From assembly GCA_022747635.1 (NCBI GenBank), contig JAKTNV010000003.1, positions 101,540,454 through 101,604,453 on the forward strand: a stretch of DNA of 64,000 nt, in the 5' to 3' direction. Shown here piece after piece: positions 12,684 through 25,900 of this stretch. The translations under genes were made by a program, and so were the position numbers. Below the pieces are notes generated by a model. The model saw only the letters and a program-made list of their open reading frames with translations. It searched no databases and was not told the DNA's origin. Positions within the stretch are counted from its first letter, which is position 1, and each line of letters starts with the position of its first letter. The DNA comes from Hetaerina americana (Eukaryota > Arthropoda > Insecta > Odonata > Calopterygidae).

Positions 12684-12737
12684 GGGGCTAGAAGTTATTG
12701 TTTGCACGAACGCGCAAACAATAAAACTTCTAGCCCC
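12684..12737. repeat. Strong 22-bp hairpin with 8-nt loop
   Basis: The left arm 12684-12705 (GGGGCTAGAAGTTATTGTTTGC) pairs perfectly with 12714-12737 except for a 2-nt bulge. The loop is ACGAACGC. The flanks do not extend the stem. It could be a small inverted-repeat transposon remnant or a hairpin RNA. The stem is shorter than a typical animal microRNA precursor. Confidence 0.8.
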
Positions 12738-15700
12738 AGCCTTCTTCTAATTTGTGAATCTGATATTCAGTTACACTTTCGATGCTTGGTCTGACTGTCG
12801 TGGAGACGCACGTGAAACTGCACTAGTACATGCTCCAGTACAGTTAATGTAGACGCTTGCTGATCTCATGAATACTTGCTATTTGGATTCTTTCGCTCTC
12901 CTCTATTTTTATGAGAATCATATTAGTGTGTGTGAGCAAACTGCGATAGTATTTGTTACTGCAATTTAATTAGTTGAAATATCTTATTTCCTGATTTGTT
13001 TTTTAAATTTATCGGGGAGTATGTGGGTGGCGTGGCATGGCGTCATTACTCCCTACAAAGCTGGCGGATCGGGGGATGGGGAGTGAGAATATCTCCCCTG
13101 TCGTTTTAACTGCGTTAGCATGTGGTGCCACATGGCACTGTAACTTGAGAGTGCCTCTGAATCTGGCTGTGTGATATGAGCTAATAGCAAAAACTACTAA
13201 GCTTGAGGATATTAAATTTTGGTAAACCTCAGACGAATTGTTGAAACGATAAGGAAAATGTAACACATTCGTCTCCTCTGTTTCTCAATAAAATTCCTAG
13301 GCTTTTCAGGATTAGTTAATTTTCTTAGAACAAACTGGAATAGAAATCGACTTCAAATTTTCAGAGGATGTACCGTTTCGTGGCAAAAAATTACCATGTA
13401 TGGGTTACAAAATAGGTCCCAGAGTCGATATTAGTGATACACTAGTTCAAATTAAAAGATTGAATCTTTGCTTTGAATCTGTTCTTGTCCATTTAGGGTA
13501 TTAAAAAACTAAAATTTTCCTAATAGTGAAACAGCACATACCTAAATTTGTTATGCACTCGTATTTATCGAATAATATCGATAAAATTTATCGAATAATA
13601 ATAGAATATGCTTGTATCAAAGTATTTTGTTGGCAATCGTCGCTCTCCGGAGTTTTTTGAGGTGCAAAGGCATGCACAAAAGTGACAGCGAACGATACAC
13701 TCTTTTCGTTGTCAGGATAACAAGCGAAAACCTTCTTCGCTTCCTGACAAAGATGCTGGGTAACCCGAAACATCTTGTAATCGAAATTAACTCCTCTTAG
13801 ATCTTATTGCGGAGTACGCAGATGGGAAGAAACTCTACGGGTCGAGCATAGTGCGAACGTTTGTATTTATGTACTCGTCGACTTACTCAAATGATTTGAC
13901 AGAGATTGTAGTTTGACTTTATAACTCGTGAAATTTTGATCTTTTTGTGGTTTGCATGAGGCTAATGATATTTTTTTTTAAATTGGTAACCATCTATTCT
14001 TGACACTTTGAACTTGACCCATAAATGGATATCAATAAATTTACAAAGAGTTTTACCTTTTTTGAGCATGTTATGGGTTGGTTTAGACTAGTGAAGGAAG
14101 TTTGCGTCGTCCGGATAAAAAAATCGATGCAGTGCCTCTTCCTAAAGTAAGAAGCCATTACGAATTTCACAGACCATCTAAAGCCCGAATATTTTCTCCT
14201 GAGCAATTATAATTAAGGTTCATCAACTCTTTGTTCACAGCCATATCGTTTGCATTTTAAATTCTTTTAACCAAGTAAAATTAATTCCGATGGCTTAGAA
14301 CCTAAACCGAAATTTTGACAGGACGAACGTCTTGATAGAGAAATGCAACCATCAATATTTCATCAATATTGTATTCATCGCTTATTTCAGAAAATAAGGT
14401 AATTACTTGAATTTCAAATCAGATAAGGAAATAAATAGTGTCTTCTTATTTTATAGCATAATTTGTGTGCCAAAAGTCATAAAATATTAATCTAAGATGG
14501 CAGAAGTTATCACCTCCGGTTCAATCAAATTAAAATTGTATTAACAATATTCAGTTTACCTTAATGCGCTGGCGTCATAATGCATGCCATTAATAAGGGC
14601 TTAAAAGTACAAAGGATAATTTTGAGGTGTTCGGTTCTCAAGTATCACAATTTTTAATTAGTAGGGGCAGAAAATAAATGAAGATGAAATCCTAGATGCA
14701 ATCTTTCTGGTTGAAATCATGATCACTCCAATGAAAAAAACGCCTTGGAACGGAAGCAACGAAAATAACGTTTATCACTCGTCATTAATAGGTGGATATT
14801 ATTGCAAATATGCGACAAAATAGCCACAGTCACCTCCGGTGTCGGTTCTAATCAAGATAAGAACCCTTCCGCAACCAGTATGTGGAAGCGTACGGTCACT
14901 TTGACGCCCTGGAAGACTGGGGCTTTCATGATTAGTTTCCGTTCTATTATCCCGGCCGATAAAAATGTTATACTTTTTAATTGATTAAATAATTGCATTT
15001 GCATTTTTATTTGAATAAATTATTTCAAGCCTCCAACAATTACTCTTTCAATTAAGTCAAAGGTTTCAAGAAAACATCCTGTTAGATGATCTCCATTTAC
15101 GTAACCATCAGACCTCAATTCTAGTCCTGAATTGTTTTGTGCCGGTCGGTCTGCATCGGGTTTTCCTTAACACTAACAAGAAACACTAAATTACGCAACA
15201 ATACAAATTTTAAAATAACAGAGTACGATTGTGACCAAGGGTTGGGATGCTTTGCTTACCTAATGGCGATAAGCACGCTCGTGATAAGTTAGTTATTTAG
15301 CACAGCATTTCGAGAAAAAGACGTGCAGAAAGGAGCTTGCATGGCACGCAACTCTTTTCTTTTCTCACTGGAATTCCTCAAAAAACGACCAATCAATTAA
15401 ACGTCTGAAAAAACTGGACTTCATCCGAAAAAACCGGATAGTGGCCGAAGAATGCGGGGAAATATACTGAGATGGGCGTAAAGCTTTAAACATACGTTTT
15501 TCATTACATTTTTCGATTAATAGAAGTAGGTTACGTATTCATTGAAGAGAAATTGTCACTCTTTTTTCAATTCATACGCATGTATGAAATTCAATTCAAT
15601 GCTACTATTAATTTTTTAAAGCATTCACAAATGCGTCAAACCCCTCTTAACCAGTGACACCTCTTGACGATTGCTGCTACGTGGTTGAAACGGTCTCAAA

Positions 15701-18444
15701 GTTGTTGCAAGCGAAGTTCAGAGGCACTCTAATTTTTTCAAATATTTTTCAATTATTTCGAATATATAATTAGGTCTTGCAACATTACGGATCCTGTCGA
15801 GCTATATCGGGCTTGCAATTCGAAGTTTAAACTCTTTCAAATTTTTTTCGCAGCTGCACTTTCTCGAAATGAAAGAGTTAACAAGTTGGAAGAAAAATGT
15901 TGTAACGGCTATAAATTTTAATGCGGTGTAACGGGATGTACTGAAGTGCGTAGTAGGTAGTGCGTTTGATGTGAGTGCCTTCGCGTCACTTTAGAAGATT
16001 CAGTAGCCGACTTTACTAGGTCGCTGAATTATTGAAAATTTTAGACACTTCGAAGGCTTAAATTGAGATCCTAAATTAATTCAATGTTCATAACTATATC
16101 TGATAAACAATATCGATTTTCGTAAATTTTCCAGAATTTCTTCCACTTTTCCGTGGTCACTTCGACATGTAAATTTCCATACCATATTAATGGCGTTCTC
16201 AGCTGTCTCGAATTCATGTCCTCCCCTCCCCATCCTTCTTTTCCGTCCTCAGAACATTTCCCCTCAATCTTATCCCCTTCTTCTTTTTGACTTCTAATTT
16301 ATTTCTCCCTCCTTCCATTCAGTTCTCTTCTCTACCCTTTGTTGCTACTCATTCGTCCTATACTTGTTTTCTGTGCCTCCCTTCTTTTTCGTATTTCTCT
16401 TATTCTCTCATTCCTCCATCTATCCACTCGACTCTACCTCGTCCACCTTGCCGTCAGCAGGTGTCTTCCTTTCTTGCGAACACCGTATATTTAACGATTT
16501 TTTAAACCTGCTTCCTGCTTTAATTTAATTGCATGTCAAGGGACGCAGACCGCCGCCCGTCTTTGTTTCAACCGGGAAAGAGAATAATTTCCCCGGAATG
16601 ATATGGCCATGTTTTTTAAGGGTACTTGGTTATTTTTACGCCAATGACGATGTAATCAAATGAATTTTAATTAAAATCGTGACGCTGGGGACATTTAAAT
16701 AAAAGGTTACTTCATAGAAGTCATGTGTTGGCCATTAAAAGTTGTCGGAGAGTATTTAATATTCATTCCTACTTCCCCGTAGCCCTGCACAAATGGATAT
16801 AACAGATATGCCTAATTTTCAATTGTTTTCATAACTCATGTGACTTCTAATAATTGATGTTTTGTTTTAGGAATTTTGATTTCAAATTCACTCGTCATTT
16901 CAATTAACTTGACTGAAGTACATATGAAGAGGGATCGAAAGATAGACGTAAAACTTAACTATAGTGTGGATATATTCTCGCATTGGTGTGCCATGAATAG
17001 GATTTTTGCACAATATTCCTCACTTCAATCTTACAATGAGTAATTGATATTTCTCGAGACTCGAGCGAGTACGAGTGTGCCCCGAAGTGTGTCAGTCGCA
17101 AACTTGAAACGGTCGGAAATAACTTGCTATATTATGTTCAAATGAAGATAAATTAAATAAGTAGGGTCCTTCATAAAATGATCACTAAAAATGGTTATCA
17201 AAGAAAAGAGTATTGCATGCATTTATTATAAGTTAATTATTTATCTTTTCAATTATGAAATTATTTTTTTAGAATGGAGGTTCCCGAGTTAATTAGCATC
17301 AGACATAATTTCCATATAGGTACGAGTGAATTAGGCAGATGTGTATCCAAGCCCCAAGTCTTGAGATCACTGCGTGTAAGGAACAGGGGAGAATGAACAA
17401 GGCATCCGTTTCAAAGAGAATTTTTGAGGCGGGTTTTTTGTGGGGTAGGTGGCCAGACCCATTCATGACCAACCCATGTAGTTTTACCTCCCGGGGTAAG
17501 TTAGTTATACAAAGAATCAAGTTGGAAGTAGAATTTGGGAAAAATGATAGCTGATGGAATTCCGAGAGCAAGTCAATATCGTATTTTTCATTTTTGGTAA
17601 TAAGATAATTTCTGAAATGAGTTATTTTCACTCTGGAAAGCTATAAATTTAATTCTAGATCGATTTCGACCGGTTATACAATGCTATTGAGTGAATAGCT
17701 GCTCACCTTTCTACAGATCTTTGGTTCATTTGCCGTGCATAAGAGTTCCGACCGGGATGCGGCAACCATAAAAGATGAAATTCTGTCTAGATGAATTCTT
17801 CGAATTTTTTCATTCTGAGCTCCTAAAAAAATAGAGCTTCCAAGAATGAATACCTGAATGAGCTTTTTAAAATTTTTATTTTTTTGCCAAAGCGATGCGT
17901 TCGTCCGACCAGGAATCCTTCCGTTTACGCCCAATCTTATCATTCTCTCATTTGGTCATTGACTTTGATCGTAATTTGCACTTATTTCGCCGACTAGCAT
18001 GCACGTGTTTTAAAATCGGGAGGCCATGACAGGCTTCAGTTTGAATAGCGGTTTCCCTAATCTTTTCATTGCTTTTAATGGTCAGAAAACACCAGCGAGG
18101 GGGATGATTTTTTGTTGAAACGTTTTTCAAATGCTGCTCAGTTGGCACCGTTAAATGGGCAGACTGAGAAATTCCAAAATACCGATCTTTGTATGAGGCT
18201 AATTTTTTATTAGCAATTTTTGAGTATCGCGTCGCTCATTTGGACGTTCTGAACCGTAGTTCATAATTGCAATAATATTTTTTAACTGAGATAATTGAAA
18301 TGATTTTCACACTTCTGGTTAAAGAGTGGAACGTATGCGTATGTACGAGCCTGAAGAATTAGCTGGAATCTAATTAAGAAATGATTCTTATTAAGAAATT
18401 ACATCAAGGGTGAAATCTTGTCGAGTTTGGCCCCCTTCCAAGTT
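12738..18444. other. Unassigned AT-rich sequence
   Basis: No gene or transposon recognised. A short imperfect tandem duplication of ATTTATCGAATAATA lies at about 13563-13602. Open frames are short and scattered, with no shared reading direction. Confidence 0.4.
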
Positions 18445-18464
18445 TCCCATTCGGTGCGCAGTGA

Positions 18465-18545
18465 TTGGGGACCGCCGTAGCTTAGGGAAAGTGAGTCTGA
18501 CTAAGAAACTTGAGATCTCCGGTTCGTATCCGCTCGAAGCTTTTG
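18465..18545 (+). mobile_element. tRNA-like SINE head (degenerate)
   Basis: The stretch has a tRNA-like A box (GTAGCTTAGGGAAAGTGAG, about 18477-18495) and a B box (CCGGTTCGTATCC, about 18519-18531) at the spacing found in tRNAs. The acceptor arms do not pair, so it is a pseudo-tRNA or SINE head rather than a functional tRNA gene. The extent of any body is unclear, and I found no target duplication. Confidence 0.5.
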
Positions 18546-18610
18546 CACAGAATAACTTTCCGACTTTTACGGAACTCGAATATGGAGAATCTACAATCAA
18601 ATAAAGCTTC

Positions 18611-20630
18611 ACCAATGCTGTGAGGCAGCTGTTTTTTGCTCCAGAAGGAAACCACCATATCTAATTTACCAAGATGTAATCTTGCATTCGCAAAGATCTT
18701 TAACTTAACGGCATACCTCCGAGTACATTATTGCGAGAGTAGCATATTCATTCAATCGGATCTCTGGGTGGGAAATACTAGCAGGGGAACATCAGTCAAG
18801 GTGGATCTTTATCATAAATTATTTTTAGCGTAGATTATTTCGTTCGCTCATATTTGCTTTAGCAGCTAATAATAATAACTAACAGCTTAACTGAGTTATT
18901 CGAGTAAATGTCTCTCAAATGTTCGGGGTAAGGTTTTTCTTAAGAATCATACAAATAAATCTTATTTATCTTTCGACTCACCTTTGGATACACCCACTTG
19001 GAACTTCTGAAATAAATTGAAAACTTGTGAATGATAATAAATTATAAATCATGGTAAATGTTCACAGTTCTTCATTTTACGAGTTTTATTACGTCATTTA
19101 CCTTTGCTATCGATCATCATAATTGTTCTGTTTGTCAACCTTTGAACAAGATTTTCTCTTAACCGTGGATTGAGCTTACATTACTCCCAGACTTCCTTCA
19201 CATTATTTACTAAGGTGGATCCTCCAATATCTTAATTTTTTTCCATTTAAGTATCACCAGCCTTCGTACATTGTCTATCAAATTTACGTGAGGTGACTTG
19301 GTTATTAATAAATTCTTATCCATTCCGGTCATTATAATGGATGAAATTACTGTTATTTTTTCCATACGATCATTCTATAACATTTGATCTAGTCTTATTT
19401 TGATCAAAATCTAGATTTGATCAAAAGTCCACCGATGGTTACCTGCTGCTCACTCAGTCGGAACTTCTGAAGTTTACGATAATGTTTTTGAGCTGCTTCG
19501 TGAAATTTTTAGCGAAACATGATATCATCACTCTAACCTTAAATTCTCTGCCAACCTAAGGTACTATCGGCAGGAAGCGGGAGTGTTCCTACTGCCTTGG
19601 ACAGGGTCTCACCTTCTCTTTGTGTGAGACAATAGAGCCTCCCATTTCGAACCAATTTAAGTACATCTGACATTAATTTTTGCCTCGAAAAAGCATTCGT
19701 GAGCAATAGTACGATTTATCCCAGACTCCTTGGTCCCTGCCGTCACCGAACTCTCAGCATCACTTCATCCCGCACGTTTGCTGACAGAAGTCCAGTCACA
19801 TTAAATTATAGCCAATGTATCGACAAGAGCCTTTGTCATTCTAACTGTGCGCAGAAAAATACATTGTAAACGAAAAATTCAAGGAAGATATAGGATTATT
19901 ATGCTTCCTTCTATGTTTTCAATCGAGTTTTTACGTCTTAATGCGATAGAAGGCCGTTCCCCTCTGACTGGACGACATTGACCGTAAATTATTGTGAGCT
20001 CTATCTGAAAACTCTCATAGTCACCACAGAGAACCACAGAGAGCCAATAGAAGTATGTAGAATTTCAATCTGTTGAATCATTAGTGTGGTGGCTTTTTGC
20101 GATAATTTACAAATGCCTAAGTCTTCAAAACTTGGCCCGGTAGAAATTCGGTGGTAATTTTAAAATTATTTGAAGCATGATGAATCACTTTGTTAGAAAT
20201 TCCAACAGTTGGATGACCAGAAGTGGTTTTCGATATTATATTATATGAAGCTCAGCTATAATCCGGGTGTCCTTAGGTTTCCCTTCGATCTTTCTCAGTA
20301 AAATTGAACCCAGGTGAGCCATAACACTTAACTAAAATTATGTTCGGGGTATTTTATTTAATCTAATAGTATTCCCACGGTGCCCATGGGCAGGAATGGG
20401 GAAGATTGGGCGTACCAGAAAAGTCTCTTAGACAACGACAAGTCCAGGCGTAATTAATGTTCTTCTAAATTTCTAAGAGCGACTGATGCTAGAAAGTCTT
20501 ATTATTAGTTAAGAAGTTCAACACGTGCCCTCTCAGGTAAATTGGGCATGTTCATCACTCACCTTTCAACAATTGCTCATTTTTTTAAAAAATTTAATTG
20601 CTTTTAAAATGGGAGAAATCTATGAAATGT
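18611..20630. other. Unassigned AT-rich sequence
   Basis: Nothing supportable. A 14-bp palindrome ATTTTGATCAAAAT near 19397 is likely chance in AT-rich DNA. Confidence 0.4.
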
Positions 20631-20631
20631 C

Positions 20632-20830
20632 GGGATCGGGTTGACGCAGTTCACGAGACCCGGGTTGGAATTCCGGCGGTGGCAGTATTTTTCAGAGGCA
20701 CCTCTATTCCTAACTGGGGTGCAATGTGAAGAGCACTGCGAATGGAGTGCGCCTTCCGTAGGATGAGATATTAAAATGAGGACCCATTGGCGTCTTTTGT
20801 CATGAGTAGGATAAGGCTGACGCTGGGTTT
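20632..20830 (+). mobile_element. Possible SINE fragment
   Basis: A B-box-like core (GACCCGGGTTGGAATTCCGG, about 20656-20675) is followed by a less AT-rich 150-bp body, which is the usual layout of an arthropod tRNA-SINE. The A box is poor and no target duplication was found, so this is a tentative call. Confidence 0.35.
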
Positions 20831-22185
20831 CTCAAATACATTCAAACGCATTTGTCACGAACTTCGACCAATAATTTCTGTTACTTGTGGTTGGCGTTAC
20901 GTATGACACGCAATTCAACTCTTGCTCCCTAGTAAATGGATCAAATCGATTTCAGAATTATACGATTGAAATCTGATTGAATTTTTTCATTTGAAACACC
21001 CTGTTAAGCAATGAGCTCCGGGAATTATGACTTCCAATGCGTGTACATTCTCTCACTCTTGTCGTCACAGCCAAGCAGACGATGTTAGCAAAAGCCAGCC
21101 TGCGACGCTGCTCCGCGGAATGTCACATTACGACGATTTGCTCGAGTGACTGCTACATGGTCCTGGTTTGTTACTTATTTGCAATCATGATTCCATCTAT
21201 ACTTTTTTCCAATAGCTGACTTTTTTAGCTTAAAAAGTATATTCCAATTGATCCTGTTGCCAAGAATGTACACCGTTTAGCTAAAATTTCTAAAAAAATA
21301 ACGTTCGTGGTTCGTTCGGGCCATTTTAAAACAAGGGTCGAAATTTGAATGGCCACTATTTTTAAAGAGGCTGAAAATTTAACTCATGCTCTTTTTTCAA
21401 TAGGGGGAGATTTGATTTGAGATAGCTTTAAAGTATAATTTCAAAATAAGGCATTTCATTAATGAACGTCTTAATGAAGGAATTCATTCATGGAGATGTC
21501 ACTGGATCGAGGGGAGCCGAAGGTGTGTTGAGAAAGCACTTGAGTCTCAAGCCATCTTTCCATGCTGCTCTAACAGGTTCATCCACCATTTCGAAGAGAA
21601 AAAGCCGGGAGAACGACACTAAAGAATTGACTGCCACTCTTGGAATACTTATTGATGCATGAGAAGGATAACCAGATAAAGGCAGAAAATAATTTCTCTT
21701 TTAAGAGATGGCCGAGATTATAGGTCCTTGCGCAAAATGTAGGTAGCCTTGATTAGAAGGAGCTTACGATACTTCTGTATATCGTAAATGAGAGACACAT
21801 TGCATTGCTAAAAAATAAAGTGTTAAATTTTCATGAGCATTTAGTCGTCATTAAATTACCATCAATATTCCAATCTCGAACAGATTGTCAAAATCAGGCT
21901 CGATACATATTCCATTTGATAACTGTATCAATCGTTTTAATCAATATGATATACATGCAGCCTTATTTTCCTTTGTGCGTCTTTCTACATGGAAATCTAC
22001 AAACTAAGTTGTGAGTAATAGGAGTGTGTATATAGTTTTTAATTAACATTGTCCATTGATTTTCCCCTGTCAAAATGTGTGAAATAATTATTTATTAAGC
22101 TTATTGGTTTTTCCTCTCCGGCATCAATTCCCGCAGTCGTCATGGCATAGAAAAGAATATTTTTACTCTGGACCTGCCTTTCAAG
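20831..22185. other. Unassigned AT-rich sequence
   Basis: No gene or repeat recognised between the possible SINE and the LINE 3' end. Confidence 0.4.
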
Positions 22186-22928
22186 ATTTTATTTATTTTA
22201 CAACATTATTCACTCACAGCAGTAGCGCCAATTTACAGTGGAAAATATAACAAACATGGAAGAGGACAAAATACAATAACAGCATGACAATAAAAATCGA
22301 GAACCGAACTTAGGCAGGGGAAATATTTAATTTGTTGACAGGAGGGATAAAGCTTGAATGGTGAAATTGTTACATGATAAATAAAAAGGATCCACAGTGT
22401 GAGGGAGTGAATTTAGACGGGAGGAGAGGTGAAATAAAGGTGAGCGCTTCGTGAGAGCTATCCTAGGAAAAGGAAGATGGAGTAGGTAGTGGGTGCGGGT
22501 GGACCGAGTTGTTATCCTGAATTTGAAGAGTGAGAGAGATAGAGCAGTTCAGGGCAATCAATAGTCGAGTTTAGGGTGTTGTGGAGGAGTTTTAAATCAG
22601 CTTTAAGTCTACGGTTTTGGGAGCTAGAAATGGATAAAGAAGACAGAACAGCATTTGAGGACATATTGCGGAAGTGTGGGACTCGGTGTTTGACTATTTT
22701 GGCAAAGAAGTGAGAGATACAATCGAGGGATTTTCGATTAGTTGGAGCTGAGGTGGAACAAATTGGGGAGCAATATGATACCATGGGAAGGACAATTGTT
22801 GAGAAGTACGAATGGAGTGCTATTGGATCTTTAAATTCTGTGAAGCGGTAAAGAAGGCCTAATAGGGACATTGATTTATTGCTATTTATTACTATTCTGA
22901 AGAATCTTTCAGTATCGTTATCATACAA
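22186..22928 (-). mobile_element. 5'-truncated LINE (Jockey/CR1-like), 3' end
   Basis: The minus strand encodes the C-terminal part of a non-LTR reverse transcriptase: NKSMSLLGLLYRF, then IVLPMVSYCSPICS (the conserved LVRPHLEYCSPVW-type block), SLSISSSQNRRLKADLKLLH and IDCPELL. After the stop near 22512, a shifted frame continues RIALTKRSPLFHLSSRLNSL, the usual end of this protein, so there is a frameshift near NSG. The element finishes with a TAAAATAAATAAAAT tail at about 22184-22200. Finger and palm domains and the endonuclease are missing, typical of 5' truncation during insertion. Confidence 0.85.
22512..22928 (-). pseudogene. LINE reverse transcriptase C-terminal fragment
   Basis: An open stretch of 138 codons corresponding to the thumb and C-terminal region of a Jockey/CR1-type reverse transcriptase. 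No catalytic aspartates are included, because the palm lies upstream of the truncation. The block SYFSTIVLPMVSYCSPIC and the later RRLKADLKLLHNTLNS are the diagnostic parts. The reading frame shifts just downstream, after about 22515, where the natural C terminus continues in another frame. It has no start context of its own and should not be treated as a gene. Confidence 0.82.
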
Positions 22929-25900
22929 AATACATTGAAGTCAGTACATACACTGAATTTGATGAGATTTGTTGGATTTCTCGGTTTTGCAGGTTATTGA
23001 ACATCCTTTACTCGTGGAGAGTCATTGCAAAATTAGACCTGGAGGTACTCATAACATGTTCTGCACTCAAAATGTTTCCATTGCAACCCCGCAGGTAGTC
23101 AAAATATCCGTGAGGAACCTTCAACTTCTTTGGGGATGACCTCAGGCAAACGGCATACAGACCCTCTGCTCTCCTTACGGAGATTCTCGCAGGAGATCTT
23201 CGCCCGAAGCCCAACCGCCGCCATTGGTCATTTAGTCCTAAGATTGATTTGATGCAGGCCTCTATCCATTATTTTACTTTTTTCAACGTGTGCAGTTTTC
23301 GATTCTTTTACACATGTCAGCATGAAGCGTGTTAATCATTTGTTATACGCATCTGTTTCATCAGGGGACTTCCTTTTTAGTTTTTCCCGTTCATTTCACA
23401 CGCGTTCACCCTGACAAGTGATTTCATTAGGGCCAATGGGTTTCAAATCGTGTCCGATAAGGTTAATACTTTTTCTTTTCGGTTTTAGTTACGCATAGTC
23501 CTTCTCCTAGTGTTATAAGGAATTTCTCATTTTCAATGGATCTTCATAATTCTCTCTCATTAAGATCCTGTATCATCACATGTCCACCCAATGCTTTCAA
23601 TATCCGGTGAAACGCGTTGTAAATCGTGTATTTAAAATGAAGCCTTCGCAAAAGTACAAAAATATCTTTTGATATGGATATCAAATACTTCCACAAAGTG
23701 AAGCCTGAAACTGTATTTTAAATATTCGCTTTTCTGATGCCGTTATTGGCATGTATCACTACCAAACCTATGAAGCTATTCAACGTATTCCACTCTGACG
23801 TATTGATTCTGTTCTCCCTCAGCGGGATGCAAAATATCGGAAAAGAGGCATTCGCTTGTGAGAAACCAGCCAAGTATGCTCTGAAAATAGGAAAAATAAG
23901 GGCTTAGTGTCGTAACAAATATGTCTTGAAGGAAGTCCAATATCAAATTTGGGCAGCCGCTCTATTTTTCTGGTTTGAAGGAAACTTTATAAATCCAAGT
24001 TATAGCGTTATTCATCACCAATTGGGCTTTAATTTAACTTTAATTCAGTTCCGGTCAACTGGAAATCTGGCTATACGAAAAGAGTAACTTTTAGAAATAT
24101 AAATGTCATAATAACAAAGAGACTTGGACATCATATTTGAGACTTCATTTTGCCTTTGGTAACATTTCCAGCACTAGATAGACTACAAATACTTCTAAAT
24201 CTATTTATTTAACACATACGTATTATTGATAGTATATCTGAATATATACATTTTTGTAATATTCGAATTCAAATCATTTTATGTGGAGAATGTAGCATCC
24301 TCGATGAACTCAGCAATTGGCCTGCTTTAATTTCCAACTTCAACCTCTCCATTATTCTAGGCTACTAGTTCCAGGTTAAGTATTTAGTTTCTAAGTATCC
24401 ACATAAAATGCCTGGCTAAATGACCTCTATTGATTCCAGTAGTATGGTCGTTTATTGAAGTTAATCGTAAGTTATTATACCATATAATTTATGTTGGCAT
24501 CATTTGAGGCATTAGCGTAGCCATTGTCATGTTCAAGGATTTTATATTGAGAATACCTATTTGGTTGTGGAAAATATCTAGTCCATCCTGTATTCCCTGC
24601 GTCTCTTCATTCCTTCAGTGTTCCCCACGCTGGCATCGTTCATTAACAGATTTTCCTAACTCCCTCGTATCGTTTCTTTTTGATTCTTCCCCTCTGTGAC
24701 TTCACTTATAGTCTTCATTAAACTGTTGTTCCGCAGGATGTGTTAAGTTAAAGTTTAAGTCCTAATAAGTGTTCTTCATATGCTAACGGTTAAATAAATA
24801 TAAACTTTCCCAACATAATATGTAACTTTGTGTGCACCTGTATCCTACAGATTTTATATGCCTCATTAAATTGTACTCATGTTAAACCGCAAATGCGGAA
24901 ACGCCTCGTTTTTATTATATCGCCAACTTTCCATACATTCTTGGGCTGTGCAAACTCTCATTTGGCGGACGGGTATTTTTTCCCGGGGTGCCAGAGCCCC
25001 GGTGTGGGTTTAAGTAAAATTTTATACAGCTGCTATCGTAAATGAAAAGACTAAAAGCCCTTTCCAAACACGTTCTCCTGACAGTTCTTTACGAACCGGC
25101 GACTGGAGGCAAGTCGATTCGCATCACTCCGTGGAGCATCTTTTTGACAGTCACCACTCCAAGAAGTAATACATGAATGCTATATGCATACGAATCACAG
25201 CTCATTTGGAATATTACATATTACATGAGTTAAAACCGGTGGAGCTGGTTGAATTACGCCTCTAGGCAGGTTGTGCCAGCGCTATGCTTTTTTCATAGTT
25301 TTTATACATTTTTTGCAACAAAAGCAGCAATGCGGAATATAGTATTGGGAATCCGATTTATGGCTAATAAAACATTTAGTTTTGTGCTTAGAAGTATCCA
25401 GTTGACATTAGTTTTTACGAAATAATTCAGTTTGGAAAACTTGTTTATGTAAATAAGGCCGTTTTCTTGGTAAACGTGGCAACTGCCCTTCGCCCACGCT
25501 TCCACGAGGATTGGGAACATTTTCGAAGTGATGGGCGTGTCATTGAATAGTGCTTACGGAATGCAGGGCGGGAAAAGACTCGTGGAGACAAGAGGTTTAT
25601 GGGAGGAAAGCGAGTGTCTTTCAGAAGAGAAGCGCGAGCCGGACGTCGGCTCAAGGTTCACATTAGTTGGGAACGGGTGAGGTAGGCTCAGAGTGTCATG
25701 AGCTATGTTTGAAAAAAATGCCCGTTAAAAACGTGGTTTGAAACTCTTTGAGACTGCTCGAAATTGTCGTTTTTAAAAGATTCCTGGACTTTTTAGGTAA
25801 CCAAATTCGTACTCAACTTAGAAATTACTAGCTAATAAGAAAATTGCTTTTTCGAGTGATGACTTGGGCGTTTTTATCATCTGTGCCCGAGGGATCATTA

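Noticed and set aside
17299..17631. 110-codon minus-strand open frame
   Set aside because: No recognised motif, and a competing frame exists on the other strand; length is within chance for this composition.
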